The position numbers were made by a program, and so were the translations under genes. Shown piece by piece: positions 56,585-64,000 of a DNA stretch of 64,000 nt; position 1 is the stretch's first letter; each line of letters starts with the position of its first letter. The DNA is from Mycolicibacterium cosmeticum (lineage in GTDB: Bacteria > Actinomycetota > Actinomycetes > Mycobacteriales > Mycobacteriaceae). Under the pieces are notes generated by a model. It was not told the origin of the DNA. It searched no databases and worked only from the letters and a program-made list of their open reading frames with translations. The stretch covers positions 124,001 through 188,000 of the forward strand of contig JACPVS010000011.1 of the NCBI GenBank assembly GCA_016197365.1, written 5' to 3'.

Positions 56585-58078
56585 CTACCGGCCTTGCGCG
56601 TGGTATTCCGCCACCAACCCCTCGGCGCTGCGCACGGCGGCCCGGCACGCCCTGGTGGTGAACGGATCATTGAGCGGATGATCGGCCCGGCGCCGCCAGC
56701 GCTGCGCCGCCGCGAAGGCCGCCCGCGGTCCGTCGTAGGGATCGTCGGACCCCAGGCCCAGCCGGCTGGCCGCGTCGGTTCCGGACCCACCGATCACCCG
56801 GCGCAGCGACGCCATCTCGTCATCGTTCAAAGTGGTTGGCCGGGAGCGCAATTGACTCAGCAGCCGGAGCTCCTCGAAGGCGTGCGCGTCGGCCAGCAAC
56901 GGGTCGATGTCGGCCAGGATCTGCCTGCTCGCGTAAATCGGGTTGACTTGCACGAACCGCCGCAGGGCCAGCAGCGCGGTGTGCGCCTTGAGCAGATCTG
57001 AGCGCTGCGCGAACTGCTGGTCGATGACATCGCGCAGGGCGATCAACCCGCTGCGTTCCAGCAGCTCGTCGGCCAAGGCCACCGAATCGCTGATCCCGGC
57101 GCGCAGCACCGCGATCGAGATCCGGATCCCGAAGATGCCGAACCGGTCCAACAGCGCGGCCCTGGTTGCGGCATCCACCGGTAAGGAGCTGTCCTCGCGT
57201 ACGAAGCGGTCCACGCTGAGCATCGCCTTGTTCAGTTCGGCGGGTTCGACCCCGGCCAGCTTCTCCAGTGCGACGAACTCGCTCTGCCGCAGGGTGCGTG
57301 CAGTGAGCGCCAGCAGACCCGACACCGGGACCACCGCCTGACAGATCCCCGTCTTCTCCATCTCGGCGGTGAAGCGGGTCGCGACATCGCGGGCCGACAG
57401 CATCGCATCGATGCGGCCGGCGCCGATCTCGTCGGCGCGCGATGCCACCCCGATCACCCCGAGGGCGCCCGCCGAGCCGCCGACCAGCTCGCCGATCTGT
57501 TTGAGCAGCGCGATATCGGCGGCGTTCAAGGTGCGCAGCAGGAACACCACCGCGTCCACCCGGGGCACACCGTCCTCGGGGACCAGCAGCCGCAGCGTGC
57601 GTGCCGACACATCGCGTGACAACGACGAGGTGCCGGGGGTGTCGATGATGGTGGTGTCGATCAGTTCGGCGGCCGGCCACTGCACGTCCAGGTCCTCGAC
57701 GTCACCGGCGTCCAGGCCGTCGAAGCTGAACGTCAGGCCCCTGTCGCGCGGATCCCGGGCGATCGGCACGTTCGAGCGCCGTCCGCCGTGATGGTTCGCC
57801 GTCACCTTCGGGGTCGGTCCGTGCCGGAACCGGGTGACCAGACGGGTGGCCTCGGTGGCGTCGGTCGGGGCGATGTCCTCCCCCACCAAGGCGTTGACCA
57901 GAGTGGACTTGCCGGCTTTGAGGGTGCCGGCCAGCGCGATCCGGATCGGCTCGTTGAGCCGGGCGCCGATCCGCCGGAGTTCGTTGTGCACGTCGGGCCG
58001 ATCCCGGTACGCGGGATCGGCCTGATACGCCTGGATGGTGCCGCCGAGGATCGCGCGCACGTTGTCGCTGGTGCTCAT
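56585..58078 (-). CDS. iniC: IniC, dynamin-like GTPase of the isoniazid-inducible operon
   Basis: 497 residues from ATG 58078. It has G1 loop GTLKAGKST (residues 51-59), G3 DTPGTSS and further dynamin-like helices. It follows iniA by 13 bases. In M. tuberculosis, iniBAC is induced by isoniazid and other cell-wall inhibitors, and IniA/IniC are bacterial dynamin-like proteins. No transmembrane pair as clear as in IniA is seen, so IniC may bind the membrane through IniA. Confidence 0.9.
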   Translation of the reverse strand: MSTSDNVRAILGGTIQAYQADPAYRDRPDVHNELRRIGARLNEPIRIALAGTLKAGKSTLVNALVGEDIAPTDATEATRLVTRFRHGPTPKVTANHHGGRRSNVPIARDPRDRGLTFSFDGLDAGDVEDLDVQWPAAELIDTTIIDTPGTSSLSRDVSARTLRLLVPEDGVPRVDAVVFLLRTLNAADIALLKQIGELVGGSAGALGVIGVASRADEIGAGRIDAMLSARDVATRFTAEMEKTGICQAVVPVSGLLALTARTLRQSEFVALEKLAGVEPAELNKAMLSVDRFVREDSSLPVDAATRAALLDRFGIFGIRISIAVLRAGISDSVALADELLERSGLIALRDVIDQQFAQRSDLLKAHTALLALRRFVQVNPIYASRQILADIDPLLADAHAFEELRLLSQLRSRPTTLNDDEMASLRRVIGGSGTDAASRLGLGSDDPYDGPRAAFAAAQRWRRRADHPLNDPFTTRACRAAVRSAEGLVAEYHAQGR

Positions 58079-58091
58079 ACGGGCGTCAAGC

Positions 58092-59906
58092 TTATTCGGA
58101 CAATTTGTCCGCGTTGTCGATGACCTGGCGCAGGATGTTGAGTTCCCGCTCGAGCTCATTGACGCGGGCGTTGCGCTCGTTCTCCTCCAGCTTGGCCGAC
58201 GCCAGGGTGGCCTGCAGCGATTCGTTGAGCGAACGGGACGTCTGGTTCGCGATGCCGCGGTAGTGGTCACGGAGCTGACGCTGAATGGCGCGCAACCGGT
58301 CTCGGGATTCCTTGTTGACCACGAACGACACATCATCGATGAACCGGCGCATATTGGTCTTGGCCTCGTTGCGCACCCGCAGCATCCGGTTCTCCATGTC
58401 CTCCTTGTAGGCCTTGCGCCCCAACAGAAGTCCGGCGCCCAGTGACAGCGGGTTGAACATGCCCAGGCCCGCGAACGAGGTCAGCATGCCGAACATCAGC
58501 ACACCTCCGTAGGAGCCGCGCATCCCGGTGACGACCTTGTGCCCGGCCTTGATCGGTTTGGCGGCCAACCGGGCCAGCGCGTTGAACTCGCCGAGATCGG
58601 CGCCCATCTCCCGGGCGCTGACATGCGGCGCCTCGACGGCATCGAGGCCGGCCTCGGTGAAGGTCCTGGCCACCTCGGCCGCCAGCGCCTCGGCGCGCTG
58701 GTAGGCCCAGACGAAGTTGTCGCCGACGGCGGTGGCGATGGCGTTCTCTAGCTCGGTACCGATCTCGGCCCAGTGCTGGGTGGGATCGCAAGAGTCGATG
58801 ACCCCTTCGGTATGGGCGGTGATGTGGCGGAACCGGTTCCGCAGATCGTGATCGATGTCGGCGGTCAGGTCGGCGATTCCGTCGTTGAGCACCTGCTGCC
58901 ACAACGCGGTCTGCGTCAGCGCGTCCTGGGCTTCCTGTTTGCGCCGCTCCAGTTCGGTCGTGAGCTTCTCGCGGGTGTCGGGGTCGTTCAGCGCTTCCAA
59001 TTCGCTGCCGGCCGTCAATGCCAGATGTTCTGCAGCGGCGCGGATCTCGTTGATCACGTGGTCGCGGACCCGGTCCGTCTCGCGGGACATCACCTTGTCA
59101 CTGAGGAACTTCACGAGCTCGGGGAAGTTGGATTCCTCGTTGAGTTCCTTGTCATTGAGCGTGATGGCGTGACTGCGCAGGACCGAGCTCACGGGTGTGA
59201 TCGCAGCGTCGATGCCTGCGCGTTGCAGATGGTTGGTGTTGGCCGCGACGATCTCCCGCCAATGCGGGTAGAGGTCGGTCTTGGTGGCGAGAATCGAAGT
59301 CAGCGGGCAGATTTCGACGGCCTGCCGGATGAAGGTCAGTTCGGGTTCGGTGAATTCCTGGCTGGTGTCGCTGATCATCAGCAGCGCGTCCGCCTCGGGC
59401 AGCAGGCCCAGGGTCGCCGACAGGTGCGGCTGACCATGGCCGCCGACGCCGGGGGTGTCGATGAAGGTCAGACCACCCTTGAGCATCGGACTGGGCACCC
59501 CGACCTCGACGCGCAACACCTCGCGGCCCTGTGCGGCCGGGGCGTCGCGCAGATCGTTGCGCAGTTCGGCCATGTCGATGGCGACGAACTCCGGCTCGCC
59601 GTCGGGCCGGGCGAGCGCCAGCCGGGCCGATGCGGTCTCGGCGTAGTAGACGACGGTGGCCAACACCGTGCTCTCGTCGTCACCGACCCGCGCCACCGGC
59701 ATGTTCAGCAGCGAGTTGAGCAGTTGGCTCTTGCCCTGCTTGAGCTGACCGGCGATGACCACCCGGATCTGCGGGTCGGAGATGCGTTCCTTGGCGATAC
59801 GCAGCCGCTCCACCAGGTCGGCACGGTCGTGCCCGCCGGCGATGCGGGAGCTGTGGTCGATGAGCTCGACGATCACCGGAACTTTGCGGTCATGCGGTTG
59901 GGTCAT
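58092..59906 (-). CDS. iniA: IniA, membrane-associated dynamin-like GTPase
   Basis: 604 residues. G1 is GQLKQGKSQ (residues 53-61), G3 is DTPGVGG and G4 is ATKTDLYP. Long helical arms include ELERRKQEAQDALTQTALWQQ. A hydrophobic paddle (GGVLMFGMLTSFAGLGMFNPLSLGAGLLLGRKAY) would insert into the inner membrane. A C-terminal coiled coil (LEENERNARVNELERELNILRQVIDNADKLSE) follows. The published structure and activity of mycobacterial IniA are those of a membrane-fission dynamin. It is preceded by a 14-bp hairpin after iniB. Confidence 0.93.
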   Translation of the reverse strand: MTQPHDRKVPVIVELIDHSSRIAGGHDRADLVERLRIAKERISDPQIRVVIAGQLKQGKSQLLNSLLNMPVARVGDDESTVLATVVYYAETASARLALARPDGEPEFVAIDMAELRNDLRDAPAAQGREVLRVEVGVPSPMLKGGLTFIDTPGVGGHGQPHLSATLGLLPEADALLMISDTSQEFTEPELTFIRQAVEICPLTSILATKTDLYPHWREIVAANTNHLQRAGIDAAITPVSSVLRSHAITLNDKELNEESNFPELVKFLSDKVMSRETDRVRDHVINEIRAAAEHLALTAGSELEALNDPDTREKLTTELERRKQEAQDALTQTALWQQVLNDGIADLTADIDHDLRNRFRHITAHTEGVIDSCDPTQHWAEIGTELENAIATAVGDNFVWAYQRAEALAAEVARTFTEAGLDAVEAPHVSAREMGADLGEFNALARLAAKPIKAGHKVVTGMRGSYGGVLMFGMLTSFAGLGMFNPLSLGAGLLLGRKAYKEDMENRMLRVRNEAKTNMRRFIDDVSFVVNKESRDRLRAIQRQLRDHYRGIANQTSRSLNESLQATLASAKLEENERNARVNELERELNILRQVIDNADKLSE

Positions 59907-59943
59907 CTCGTCCTCTCCTGATCATCAAACTCCCATGCGCGCC

Positions 59944-59975
59944 GATCGGCGGGGACCTTGCGGTCCCCGCCGATC
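59944..59975 (-). terminator. 14-bp perfect hairpin with GCAA tetraloop between iniB and iniA
   Basis: Arms 59944-59957 and 59962-59975 are exact complements with a 4-base loop, GCAA on the transcribed strand (a GNRA tetraloop). It begins 10 bases after the iniB stop and ends 38 bases before the iniA ATG. There is no T-run, so partial attenuation or mRNA end-protection is as likely as termination. Confidence 0.7.
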
Positions 59976-59984
59976 AGGTGTCGA

Positions 59985-61070
59985 TCAGAACGCGTGGAAA
60001 TCGGTGTGCGGCTCGATGTTCGTGGTGTTGTGCAGGTCGGTGTCCGCGTAGGTGTTGAGGGCGCCGGCCTGGTGCACCGACTCGTCGGTCACCGTGGTGT
60101 GCACGGAGCTGTCCTCGTGGACCGAGCTGTCGGCATGCACCGAGTTGTCGATCGTGCCGAGCCCGCTCGCCGAGGTGCTCGTCGAGGTGTGGCTGGAAGT
60201 GTCCACCACGCTGGTGTTGCCGCTGCCCAGGTCGTGCCCGGCCGTGGTCTGGTTGCCGCCGACAGAGGTGGTGTTGGTGGAGCCGTGGCTGTCGTTGATC
60301 ACGATGCTGCCACCGCTGGCACCGTCGCCGCCGTTGGCGTGACCGCCGCCCAGGAGGCCGCCGCCGGCGCTGGCGCCACCGCCGTTGCCGCCGCTGGTGT
60401 CGACGTCCTTGATGACGGGTCCGCTGTTGTGCGAGATGACGTCACCGCCCGCGGTCTGTGAGCTGTCGTGCACGCCGTTGCCCGTCCCGACGATCACCGG
60501 CGAGTGGCTGCCGGCCAGCACGTCGTGGACGTTGGTGTTGTCGTCGCCGATGGTGTTGTCGTGCCCGGTGGTGACGGTGCCGTCGTTGTGACCGTCGACC
60601 ACCACGCCGCCGTTGGTGGCGGTGGTCGTGGTCGTGGTGGTGGTCTTGCTGCCGAACAGGGTGACGTCACCGAAGCCGAGGTTGAACGCACCCTGCTGGG
60701 CGTTGGCGCCGGCGTCCTGGTTGGGGCTCAGCAGCGGCACGTTGTTGTGGCTGGCGAAATCGGTGCTGTTGTGGCTGGCGAAGTCGGTCTGCGGCGCGAA
60801 GGTCGGCTGCGAGCTGTAGGAGGTCTGCGGCGAGAACGGCGAGGCGAAGTTGTGGTAGCTCGACACCGCGTTCTGCAGGCCGTACACCGGGTCGCCGTTG
60901 CCGAGTGCGACGCCGGCCGGGGCGACGCTGGCCGCGACGGACGCGAGCTGGGCGGCGCTGACGTTCGGCAGGCCGGCGTCCCGCATGGCCTGGTCGGGGT
61001 CGGCCACGAAGGCCGCCGCGATGTCGGGGCTGCGGAAGAGGTCGAGGATGTAGTCGATGATCGAGGTCAT
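59985..61070 (-). CDS. iniB: IniB, N-terminal IniB domain with Gly/Asn/His-rich repeat body
   Basis: 361 residues from ATG 61070. The N-terminal helical domain MTSIIDYILDLFRSPDIAAAFVADPDQAMRDAGLPNVSAAQLASV is the IniB signature. The rest is low-complexity (Gly, Asn, His, Asp, Thr, Ser; stretches such as NGGVVVDGHNDGTVTTGH), likely disordered or beta-helical. It is the first gene of the iniB-iniA-iniC operon. The function of IniB is unknown; envelope location is presumed. Confidence 0.88.
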   Translation of the reverse strand: MTSIIDYILDLFRSPDIAAAFVADPDQAMRDAGLPNVSAAQLASVAASVAPAGVALGNGDPVYGLQNAVSSYHNFASPFSPQTSYSSQPTFAPQTDFASHNSTDFASHNNVPLLSPNQDAGANAQQGAFNLGFGDVTLFGSKTTTTTTTTATNGGVVVDGHNDGTVTTGHDNTIGDDNTNVHDVLAGSHSPVIVGTGNGVHDSSQTAGGDVISHNSGPVIKDVDTSGGNGGGASAGGGLLGGGHANGGDGASGGSIVINDSHGSTNTTSVGGNQTTAGHDLGSGNTSVVDTSSHTSTSTSASGLGTIDNSVHADSSVHEDSSVHTTVTDESVHQAGALNTYADTDLHNTTNIEPHTDFHAF

Positions 61071-61122
61071 TGGAGTGCCTTTCTGAGTGGCTTTGTCTGT
61101 GGTCTGGCGAACTGAAGACAAC

Positions 61123-61150
61123 GTTATGGACTGCGCGCGCCGCCGGAAAC
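61123..61150 (-). promoter_or_regulatory. possible iniB promoter
   Basis: On the minus strand a -10-like CATAAC (61128-61123) follows GTTTCC (61150-61145) with a 16-base spacer. The start would leave a leader of about 45 bases before the iniB ATG. The -35 match is weak, as expected if an activator bound at the TTAGGGG cluster just upstream is required. Confidence 0.3.
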
Positions 61151-61189
61151 GGGGCCGAAACCCCCGCCTTCAGATCCCCCATCAGGGAT

Positions 61190-61220
61190 ATAGGGGGTGC
61201 CCCCATTAGGGGGTTAGGGG
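61190..61220 (-). promoter_or_regulatory. cluster of TTAGGGG-type motifs upstream of iniB
   Basis: Reading the plus strand, ATAGGGG (61190), TTAGGGG (61206) and TTAGGGG (61214) lie 120-150 bases upstream of the iniB ATG. The centre is a near palindrome CCCCC-ATTA-GGGGG. The 11-mer TTAGGGGATGC (61214-61224) recurs exactly before the second iniB-like gene (61927-61937). A shared regulator site is inferred. Confidence 0.55.
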
Positions 61221-61249
61221 ATGCAGGGGGATGGCTGTGTCCCGGCACG

Positions 61250-61281
61250 AAAAAGCCCGCCCACCTTGCAGGTGAGCGGGC
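61250..61281 (-). terminator. intrinsic terminator after the second iniB-like gene
   Basis: A 12-position stem (61255-61266 with 61270-61281, one mismatch) with a 3-base loop, followed on the minus strand by TTTTT (complement of 61250-61254). It begins 13 bases after the iniB-like stop, so that gene is transcribed separately from iniBAC. Confidence 0.88.
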
Positions 61282-61294
61282 CTTTCGGGGGTTC

Positions 61295-61834
61295 TCAGTC
61301 GAAGATGTCGAACCCTGCGTCGTCGAGCGGCGCGTGGTGAGCGCCGTCGGCGCTCTGGTCCCAGTGCGAGTCCATCCCGGTGTCGACGACCGGGACATCG
61401 TCGATGGGGTGCAGCTCCCCGGCAAAGGTGGGAACGTCCACCGAATAGTCGTCGAGGACGGTCGGGACACTGTGCTCGACGCCGCCGGGCAGGTCGCTCA
61501 GGGCGGAATGCAGGTCGTCGGTCACCACCACCGGCACGTGATCGCTCACCTCGCCGAAGTCGCCGAAGGCATCGAAGGCCGCAGTGGCTGCGCCACTGGT
61601 CCAGACGTTGTCGCCGCCGTCCAGGCCGACGACCGATCCCAGATCGGTGGCGCCGGACGGCTCGGGCGACGAGAGTGACTCGCTGACCACCGGGATCAAG
61701 TGATCGACGTCCGCGGTGGTCACGTCGGACAGGTGGGCGTCGGCGATCGCCTGGTGGGGATCAGCGGCGTACCGGGCGGCGGCATCGGGGTCACGCACCA
61801 GCGACATCACGAAGTCCAAGAGTTCGTTCGCCAT
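61295..61834 (-). CDS. second IniB-like protein (stand-alone paralogue)
   Basis: 179 residues from ATG 61834, with AAAGGACGG upstream as ribosome site. The N-terminus MANELLDFVMSLVRDPDAAARYAADPHQAIADAHLSDVTTADVDHLIPVV matches the IniB domain of the neighbouring gene (D-x-x-x-x-L-x-R-x-PD-x-AA-x-x-x-ADP-x-QA). The tail is acidic and Asp/Val/Gly/His-rich. No GTPase genes follow, and an intrinsic terminator makes it monocistronic. Function unknown; probably co-regulated with iniBAC. Confidence 0.82.
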   Translation of the reverse strand: MANELLDFVMSLVRDPDAAARYAADPHQAIADAHLSDVTTADVDHLIPVVSESLSSPEPSGATDLGSVVGLDGGDNVWTSGAATAAFDAFGDFGEVSDHVPVVVTDDLHSALSDLPGGVEHSVPTVLDDYSVDVPTFAGELHPIDDVPVVDTGMDSHWDQSADGAHHAPLDDAGFDIFD

Positions 61835-61920
61835 CGTGTCACCGTCCTTTCTGTGGGTTGGCTTCGATGCTATCGGCGCACGTAGACCCACAAATCGGTG
61901 CCGAACCCACCTTCCGGAAC

Positions 61921-61965
61921 GCCCCATTAGGGGATGCCCCGTTAGGGGTTTCGACACGTTAGGGG
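61921..61965. promoter_or_regulatory. triple TTAGGGG motif between second iniB-like gene and hsp70-like gene
   Basis: GCCCCATTAGGGG (61921-61933) and GCCCCGTTAGGGG (61936-61948) are 13-base direct repeats 15 bp apart. A third TTAGGGG is at 61959-61965, beside a -35-like TTGCGG (61968-61973) facing the hsp70-like gene. They lie 87-131 bases upstream of the iniB-like ATG. They could serve both divergent genes. Confidence 0.6.
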
Positions 61966-62030
61966 GATTGCGGCCGAGCGGTCCCGGCTACCACTAAGGT
62001 GAGGGCGTCACGCCGTCGACAGGAGATCAC

Positions 62031-63857
62031 ATGGGCGACTCGCTCGGGTTGTCGATCGGGACAACCAATCTGGTGGCGGCCCGCGAAGGCCGACCACCGG
62101 TCGTGCGGCGCGCGGTGCTGACTCTGTTCGACGACCGCGCCCCCGAGGTCGGTGTGCCGGGCGAGAACCCCAATCTGACGCAGCCCGGTCTGGTGCTCGG
62201 TGGATTCGTCGACCGGGTGGGCGACCCCGTTCCCCTGGTTGCCTCCGACGGCTCGTCGCACCGCGGCGATCAGGTGCTCGCCGAGGCGCTGGACGCGATG
62301 GCCCATGCCGTCGGTGGTGGCCGGCCCATCACGATCGCCGCGCCTGCGCATTGGAGCCCGGCCGCGGTGTCCGCGCTGCAGGTCGCGTTGCGCGCCAAAC
62401 CCGGCCTGTCGTCGGCGACCCTCGTGCCGGATTCGGTCGCGGCGCTGGCCGGTCTGCGCAGCGGGCCCGGGTTGCCCGCGCAGGGCGTCATCGCCCTGAT
62501 CGACCTGGGCGGCAGCGGCACCAGCATCACGCTCGCCGACGCGGGTGCCGATCTGGCACCCATCGGCACCACGCAGCGCTATCCCGATTTCTCCGGCGAC
62601 CAGATCGATCAGGCGCTGCTCAACCATGTCATCGCCGGGATCGCCGAGGCCAACAACGCCGACCCGGGCAGCACGGCGGCGGTGGGTTCGCTCGGCAGGC
62701 TTCGTGATGAGTGCCGGCGCGCCAAGGAACGGCTGTCCGCCGACACCGCGACGGTGGTACAGGCCGAACTGCCCGGCTTCACCTCCGGTATCCGCGTCAC
62801 CCGCCCCGAGCTGGACCAGCTGATCGAGGGCCCCCTGGGCGGCCTGCTCACTGCCGTCGGTGAAGTGTTGCAGCACAACGGCATTCCGGTTTCCAGCGTG
62901 TCGGCCATCGCCACCGTCGGCGGGGGCGCGGCCATTCCGCTGGTGACGCAGCGGCTGTCGGAGCGGTTGCAGGCACCGGTGATCACCACGCCCTACGCCC
63001 AGGTCAACACGGCCGTCGGGGCGGCACTGGTCGCCGGCCTGGCCTCCGATGCCGCAGCCGCAACGGGTTTGGCCCCGGCCGCCGAAGCCGACCCTGCGGC
63101 CACCGGCCTGGCCCCGACGATGGGCTGGGCGGGAGACTCTCCAGCCGCACCGCCGACCACAGCAGCCCCCGGGCTGGCATGGTCGGAGGACAACCCCGCT
63201 CCGGCCGGCGAGCCGATGCCCTACGAGGGCCCGGACTACGACACCGGTTTCAGCAGTGCCCGGCCCGAAGTGGCTTTCACCCCGCAGGACGACGAGCTGC
63301 CGGAAGAGGCGGCGGCGCTGCCTTGGTACAAGCGCCCACCGCTGCTCTTCGGGGCGGCGGCCGCGGCGGTGCTCCTCGCGGGCGGTGGCCTTGCCGTCAC
63401 ACTGACCGGGACCAGTGGTCCCGGCGGCACCGTGATCGAGACGGCGACCAGCTTCTCCACCAAGCCCGGGGAGAGCACCGCGGCCCCGCAGACGACCGAG
63501 ACGGTCACCGTCACCGGTTCCGACGGCATCATCACCACCTCCGAGGTGCCCCCTCCGCCGCCACCGGAGACCACCACCACGACGACACCGTCGACCACCA
63601 GTTCGACGACGACCACCACGACGACAACGACGACCACCACGACAACAACCACCACAACCACCACGACGCCGCCGACCACGACGACGACGACCCAGCCCCC
63701 GACGACCACCACGACGAAGCCGCCGACCACGACGCAACCCCCGACGACCACCAAGCCGCCGGACCCGGTCACGACGACGGCCCAAGCGGCGGTCACGGAG
63801 AAGCCGCAGCCGACGCAGGCACCGCAGACGACGGTCCCCGTCTCTGGCGGCGAATAG
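62031..63857 (+). CDS. membrane-anchored Hsp70-like ATPase with Pro/Thr-rich outer tail
   Basis: 608 residues, with AGGAG 7 bases before the ATG. Residues 1-345 form an actin/Hsp70-type ATPase: LGLSIGTTNLVAAREG, VIALIDLGGSGTSITLAD and ATVGGGAAIPLVTQRL. No Hsp70 substrate domain follows. A Pro/Ala linker leads to one transmembrane helix (LLFGAAAAAVLLAGGGLAVTLTG, about 435-458). An outer tail of about 150 residues is almost only Thr and Pro, including a run of more than 20 Thr. It probably senses or couples cytoplasmic ATPase state to the envelope. It is divergent from the iniB genes. Confidence 0.85.
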   Translation: MGDSLGLSIGTTNLVAAREGRPPVVRRAVLTLFDDRAPEVGVPGENPNLTQPGLVLGGFVDRVGDPVPLVASDGSSHRGDQVLAEALDAMAHAVGGGRPITIAAPAHWSPAAVSALQVALRAKPGLSSATLVPDSVAALAGLRSGPGLPAQGVIALIDLGGSGTSITLADAGADLAPIGTTQRYPDFSGDQIDQALLNHVIAGIAEANNADPGSTAAVGSLGRLRDECRRAKERLSADTATVVQAELPGFTSGIRVTRPELDQLIEGPLGGLLTAVGEVLQHNGIPVSSVSAIATVGGGAAIPLVTQRLSERLQAPVITTPYAQVNTAVGAALVAGLASDAAAATGLAPAAEADPAATGLAPTMGWAGDSPAAPPTTAAPGLAWSEDNPAPAGEPMPYEGPDYDTGFSSARPEVAFTPQDDELPEEAAALPWYKRPPLLFGAAAAAVLLAGGGLAVTLTGTSGPGGTVIETATSFSTKPGESTAAPQTTETVTVTGSDGIITTSEVPPPPPPETTTTTTPSTTSSTTTTTTTTTTTTTTTTTTTTTPPTTTTTTQPPTTTTTKPPTTTQPPTTTKPPDPVTTTAQAAVTEKPQPTQAPQTTVPVSGGE

Positions 63858-63866
63858 CGCTCGTCC

Positions 63867-64000
63867 ATGGCAGGCGTGGGCGAGGGGACGCGATCGGGCG
63901 ACGCGCTCGCTGCCCTGATCGACGCGCCCACCGAGCCGGCGAAGGTGCTGGTCTGCGGAGGTATCGGCACGGGTAAGACAACCCTGGTGAGCGCGGCGCG
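63867..64000 (+). CDS. P-loop protein, 5' part only; possible IniR/STAND-type regulator
   Basis: The first 44 codons are in the window: MAGVGEGTRSGDALAALIDAP, then KVLVCGGIGTGKTTLV, where GGIGTGKTT is a Walker A loop near residue 35. It begins 9 bases after the Hsp70-like stop and runs off the end. In M. tuberculosis the gene beside iniB on the opposite strand, Rv0339c (IniR), is a large P-loop regulator, which makes an IniR-type protein the best guess. Only the P-loop is seen directly. Confidence 0.55.
   Translation, partial: MAGVGEGTRSGDALAALIDAPTEPAKVLVCGGIGTGKTTLVSAA

Noticed and set aside
63590..63720. Simple-sequence tract as an intergenic microsatellite
   Set aside because: The ACC/ACG run lies inside the coding frame of the Hsp70-like protein and encodes its Thr-rich tail.
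61959..63785. 608-codon minus-strand frame opposite the Hsp70-like gene
   Set aside because: Composition is Gly/Arg/Cys repeats derived from the complement of the Thr/Pro and Ala codons; no ribosome site or domain.

Overview
The window is high-GC chromosomal DNA from an actinobacterium. It is almost certainly a fast-growing mycobacterium (Mycolicibacterium type). The evidence is an iniB-iniA-iniC locus, ttfA, F420-dependent LLM oxidoreductases, a PE-PPE-domain hydrolase, an LpqH-like lipoprotein, a DUF222/HNH (13E12) protein and the gene order purA / M50 protease / DUF3151 / fba, which matches the Rv0357c-Rv0364 neighbourhood of M. tuberculosis. Coding density is very high, GTG and TTG starts are common, and no rRNA, tRNA, CRISPR array or insertion sequence was recognised. 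No gene-free stretch is longer than about 290 bases.

Layout. 1-4400 (+): the end of an alpha/beta hydrolase, a P450 with its 3Fe-4S ferredoxin, an LLM oxidoreductase and a 13E12 protein. 4400-12300: housekeeping genes (cold-shock protein, thioesterase, purA, M50 protease, a CDF metal exporter behind a palindromic leaderless promoter, DUF3151, fba). 12300-17400: an LpqH-like lipoprotein, DedA, coupled ThrE and MFS transporters and a GH76 protein. 17400-23300 (-): SpoU methyltransferase, lipoprotein, SDR and ttfA, then clpB with a HAIR operator over a SigH-type promoter. 23400-26500: a CYTH protein and two duplicated glycosyltransferase-like genes around a small lipoprotein. 26600-33500: a purine-catabolic divergon (guanine deaminase; xanthine dehydrogenase FAD and iron-sulfur/molybdenum subunits) bracketed by two paralogous ABM-membrane proteins. 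The molybdenum subunit lacks a catalytic segment where a 30-bp tandem repeat now sits. 33500-39600: a large multicopper oxidase lipoprotein, a GAP/Sap membrane protein, a type II flavohaemoglobin and an aldose epimerase.

39600-48100 (-): the heat-shock operon dnaK-grpE-dnaJ-hspR, with two HAIR elements and a SigH-type promoter. A B12-dependent diol dehydratase operon (fused large-medium subunit, small subunit, reactivase) follows on the same strand. 48200-56600: mostly envelope and secreted proteins (PE-PPE hydrolase, lipoproteins, a tiny secreted W/C-repeat protein, Abi-alpha/DUF445 pair) plus another F420 enzyme.

56600-64000 is the most interesting block. It holds iniC, iniA and iniB, a second stand-alone iniB-like gene, and, divergently, a membrane-anchored Hsp70-like ATPase with a Pro/Thr-rich outer tail. 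The last gene is the start of a P-loop protein that may be an IniR-type regulator. Both iniB-like upstream regions share clustered TTAGGGG motifs, which suggests a common regulator. I propose this block as an extended envelope-stress module.
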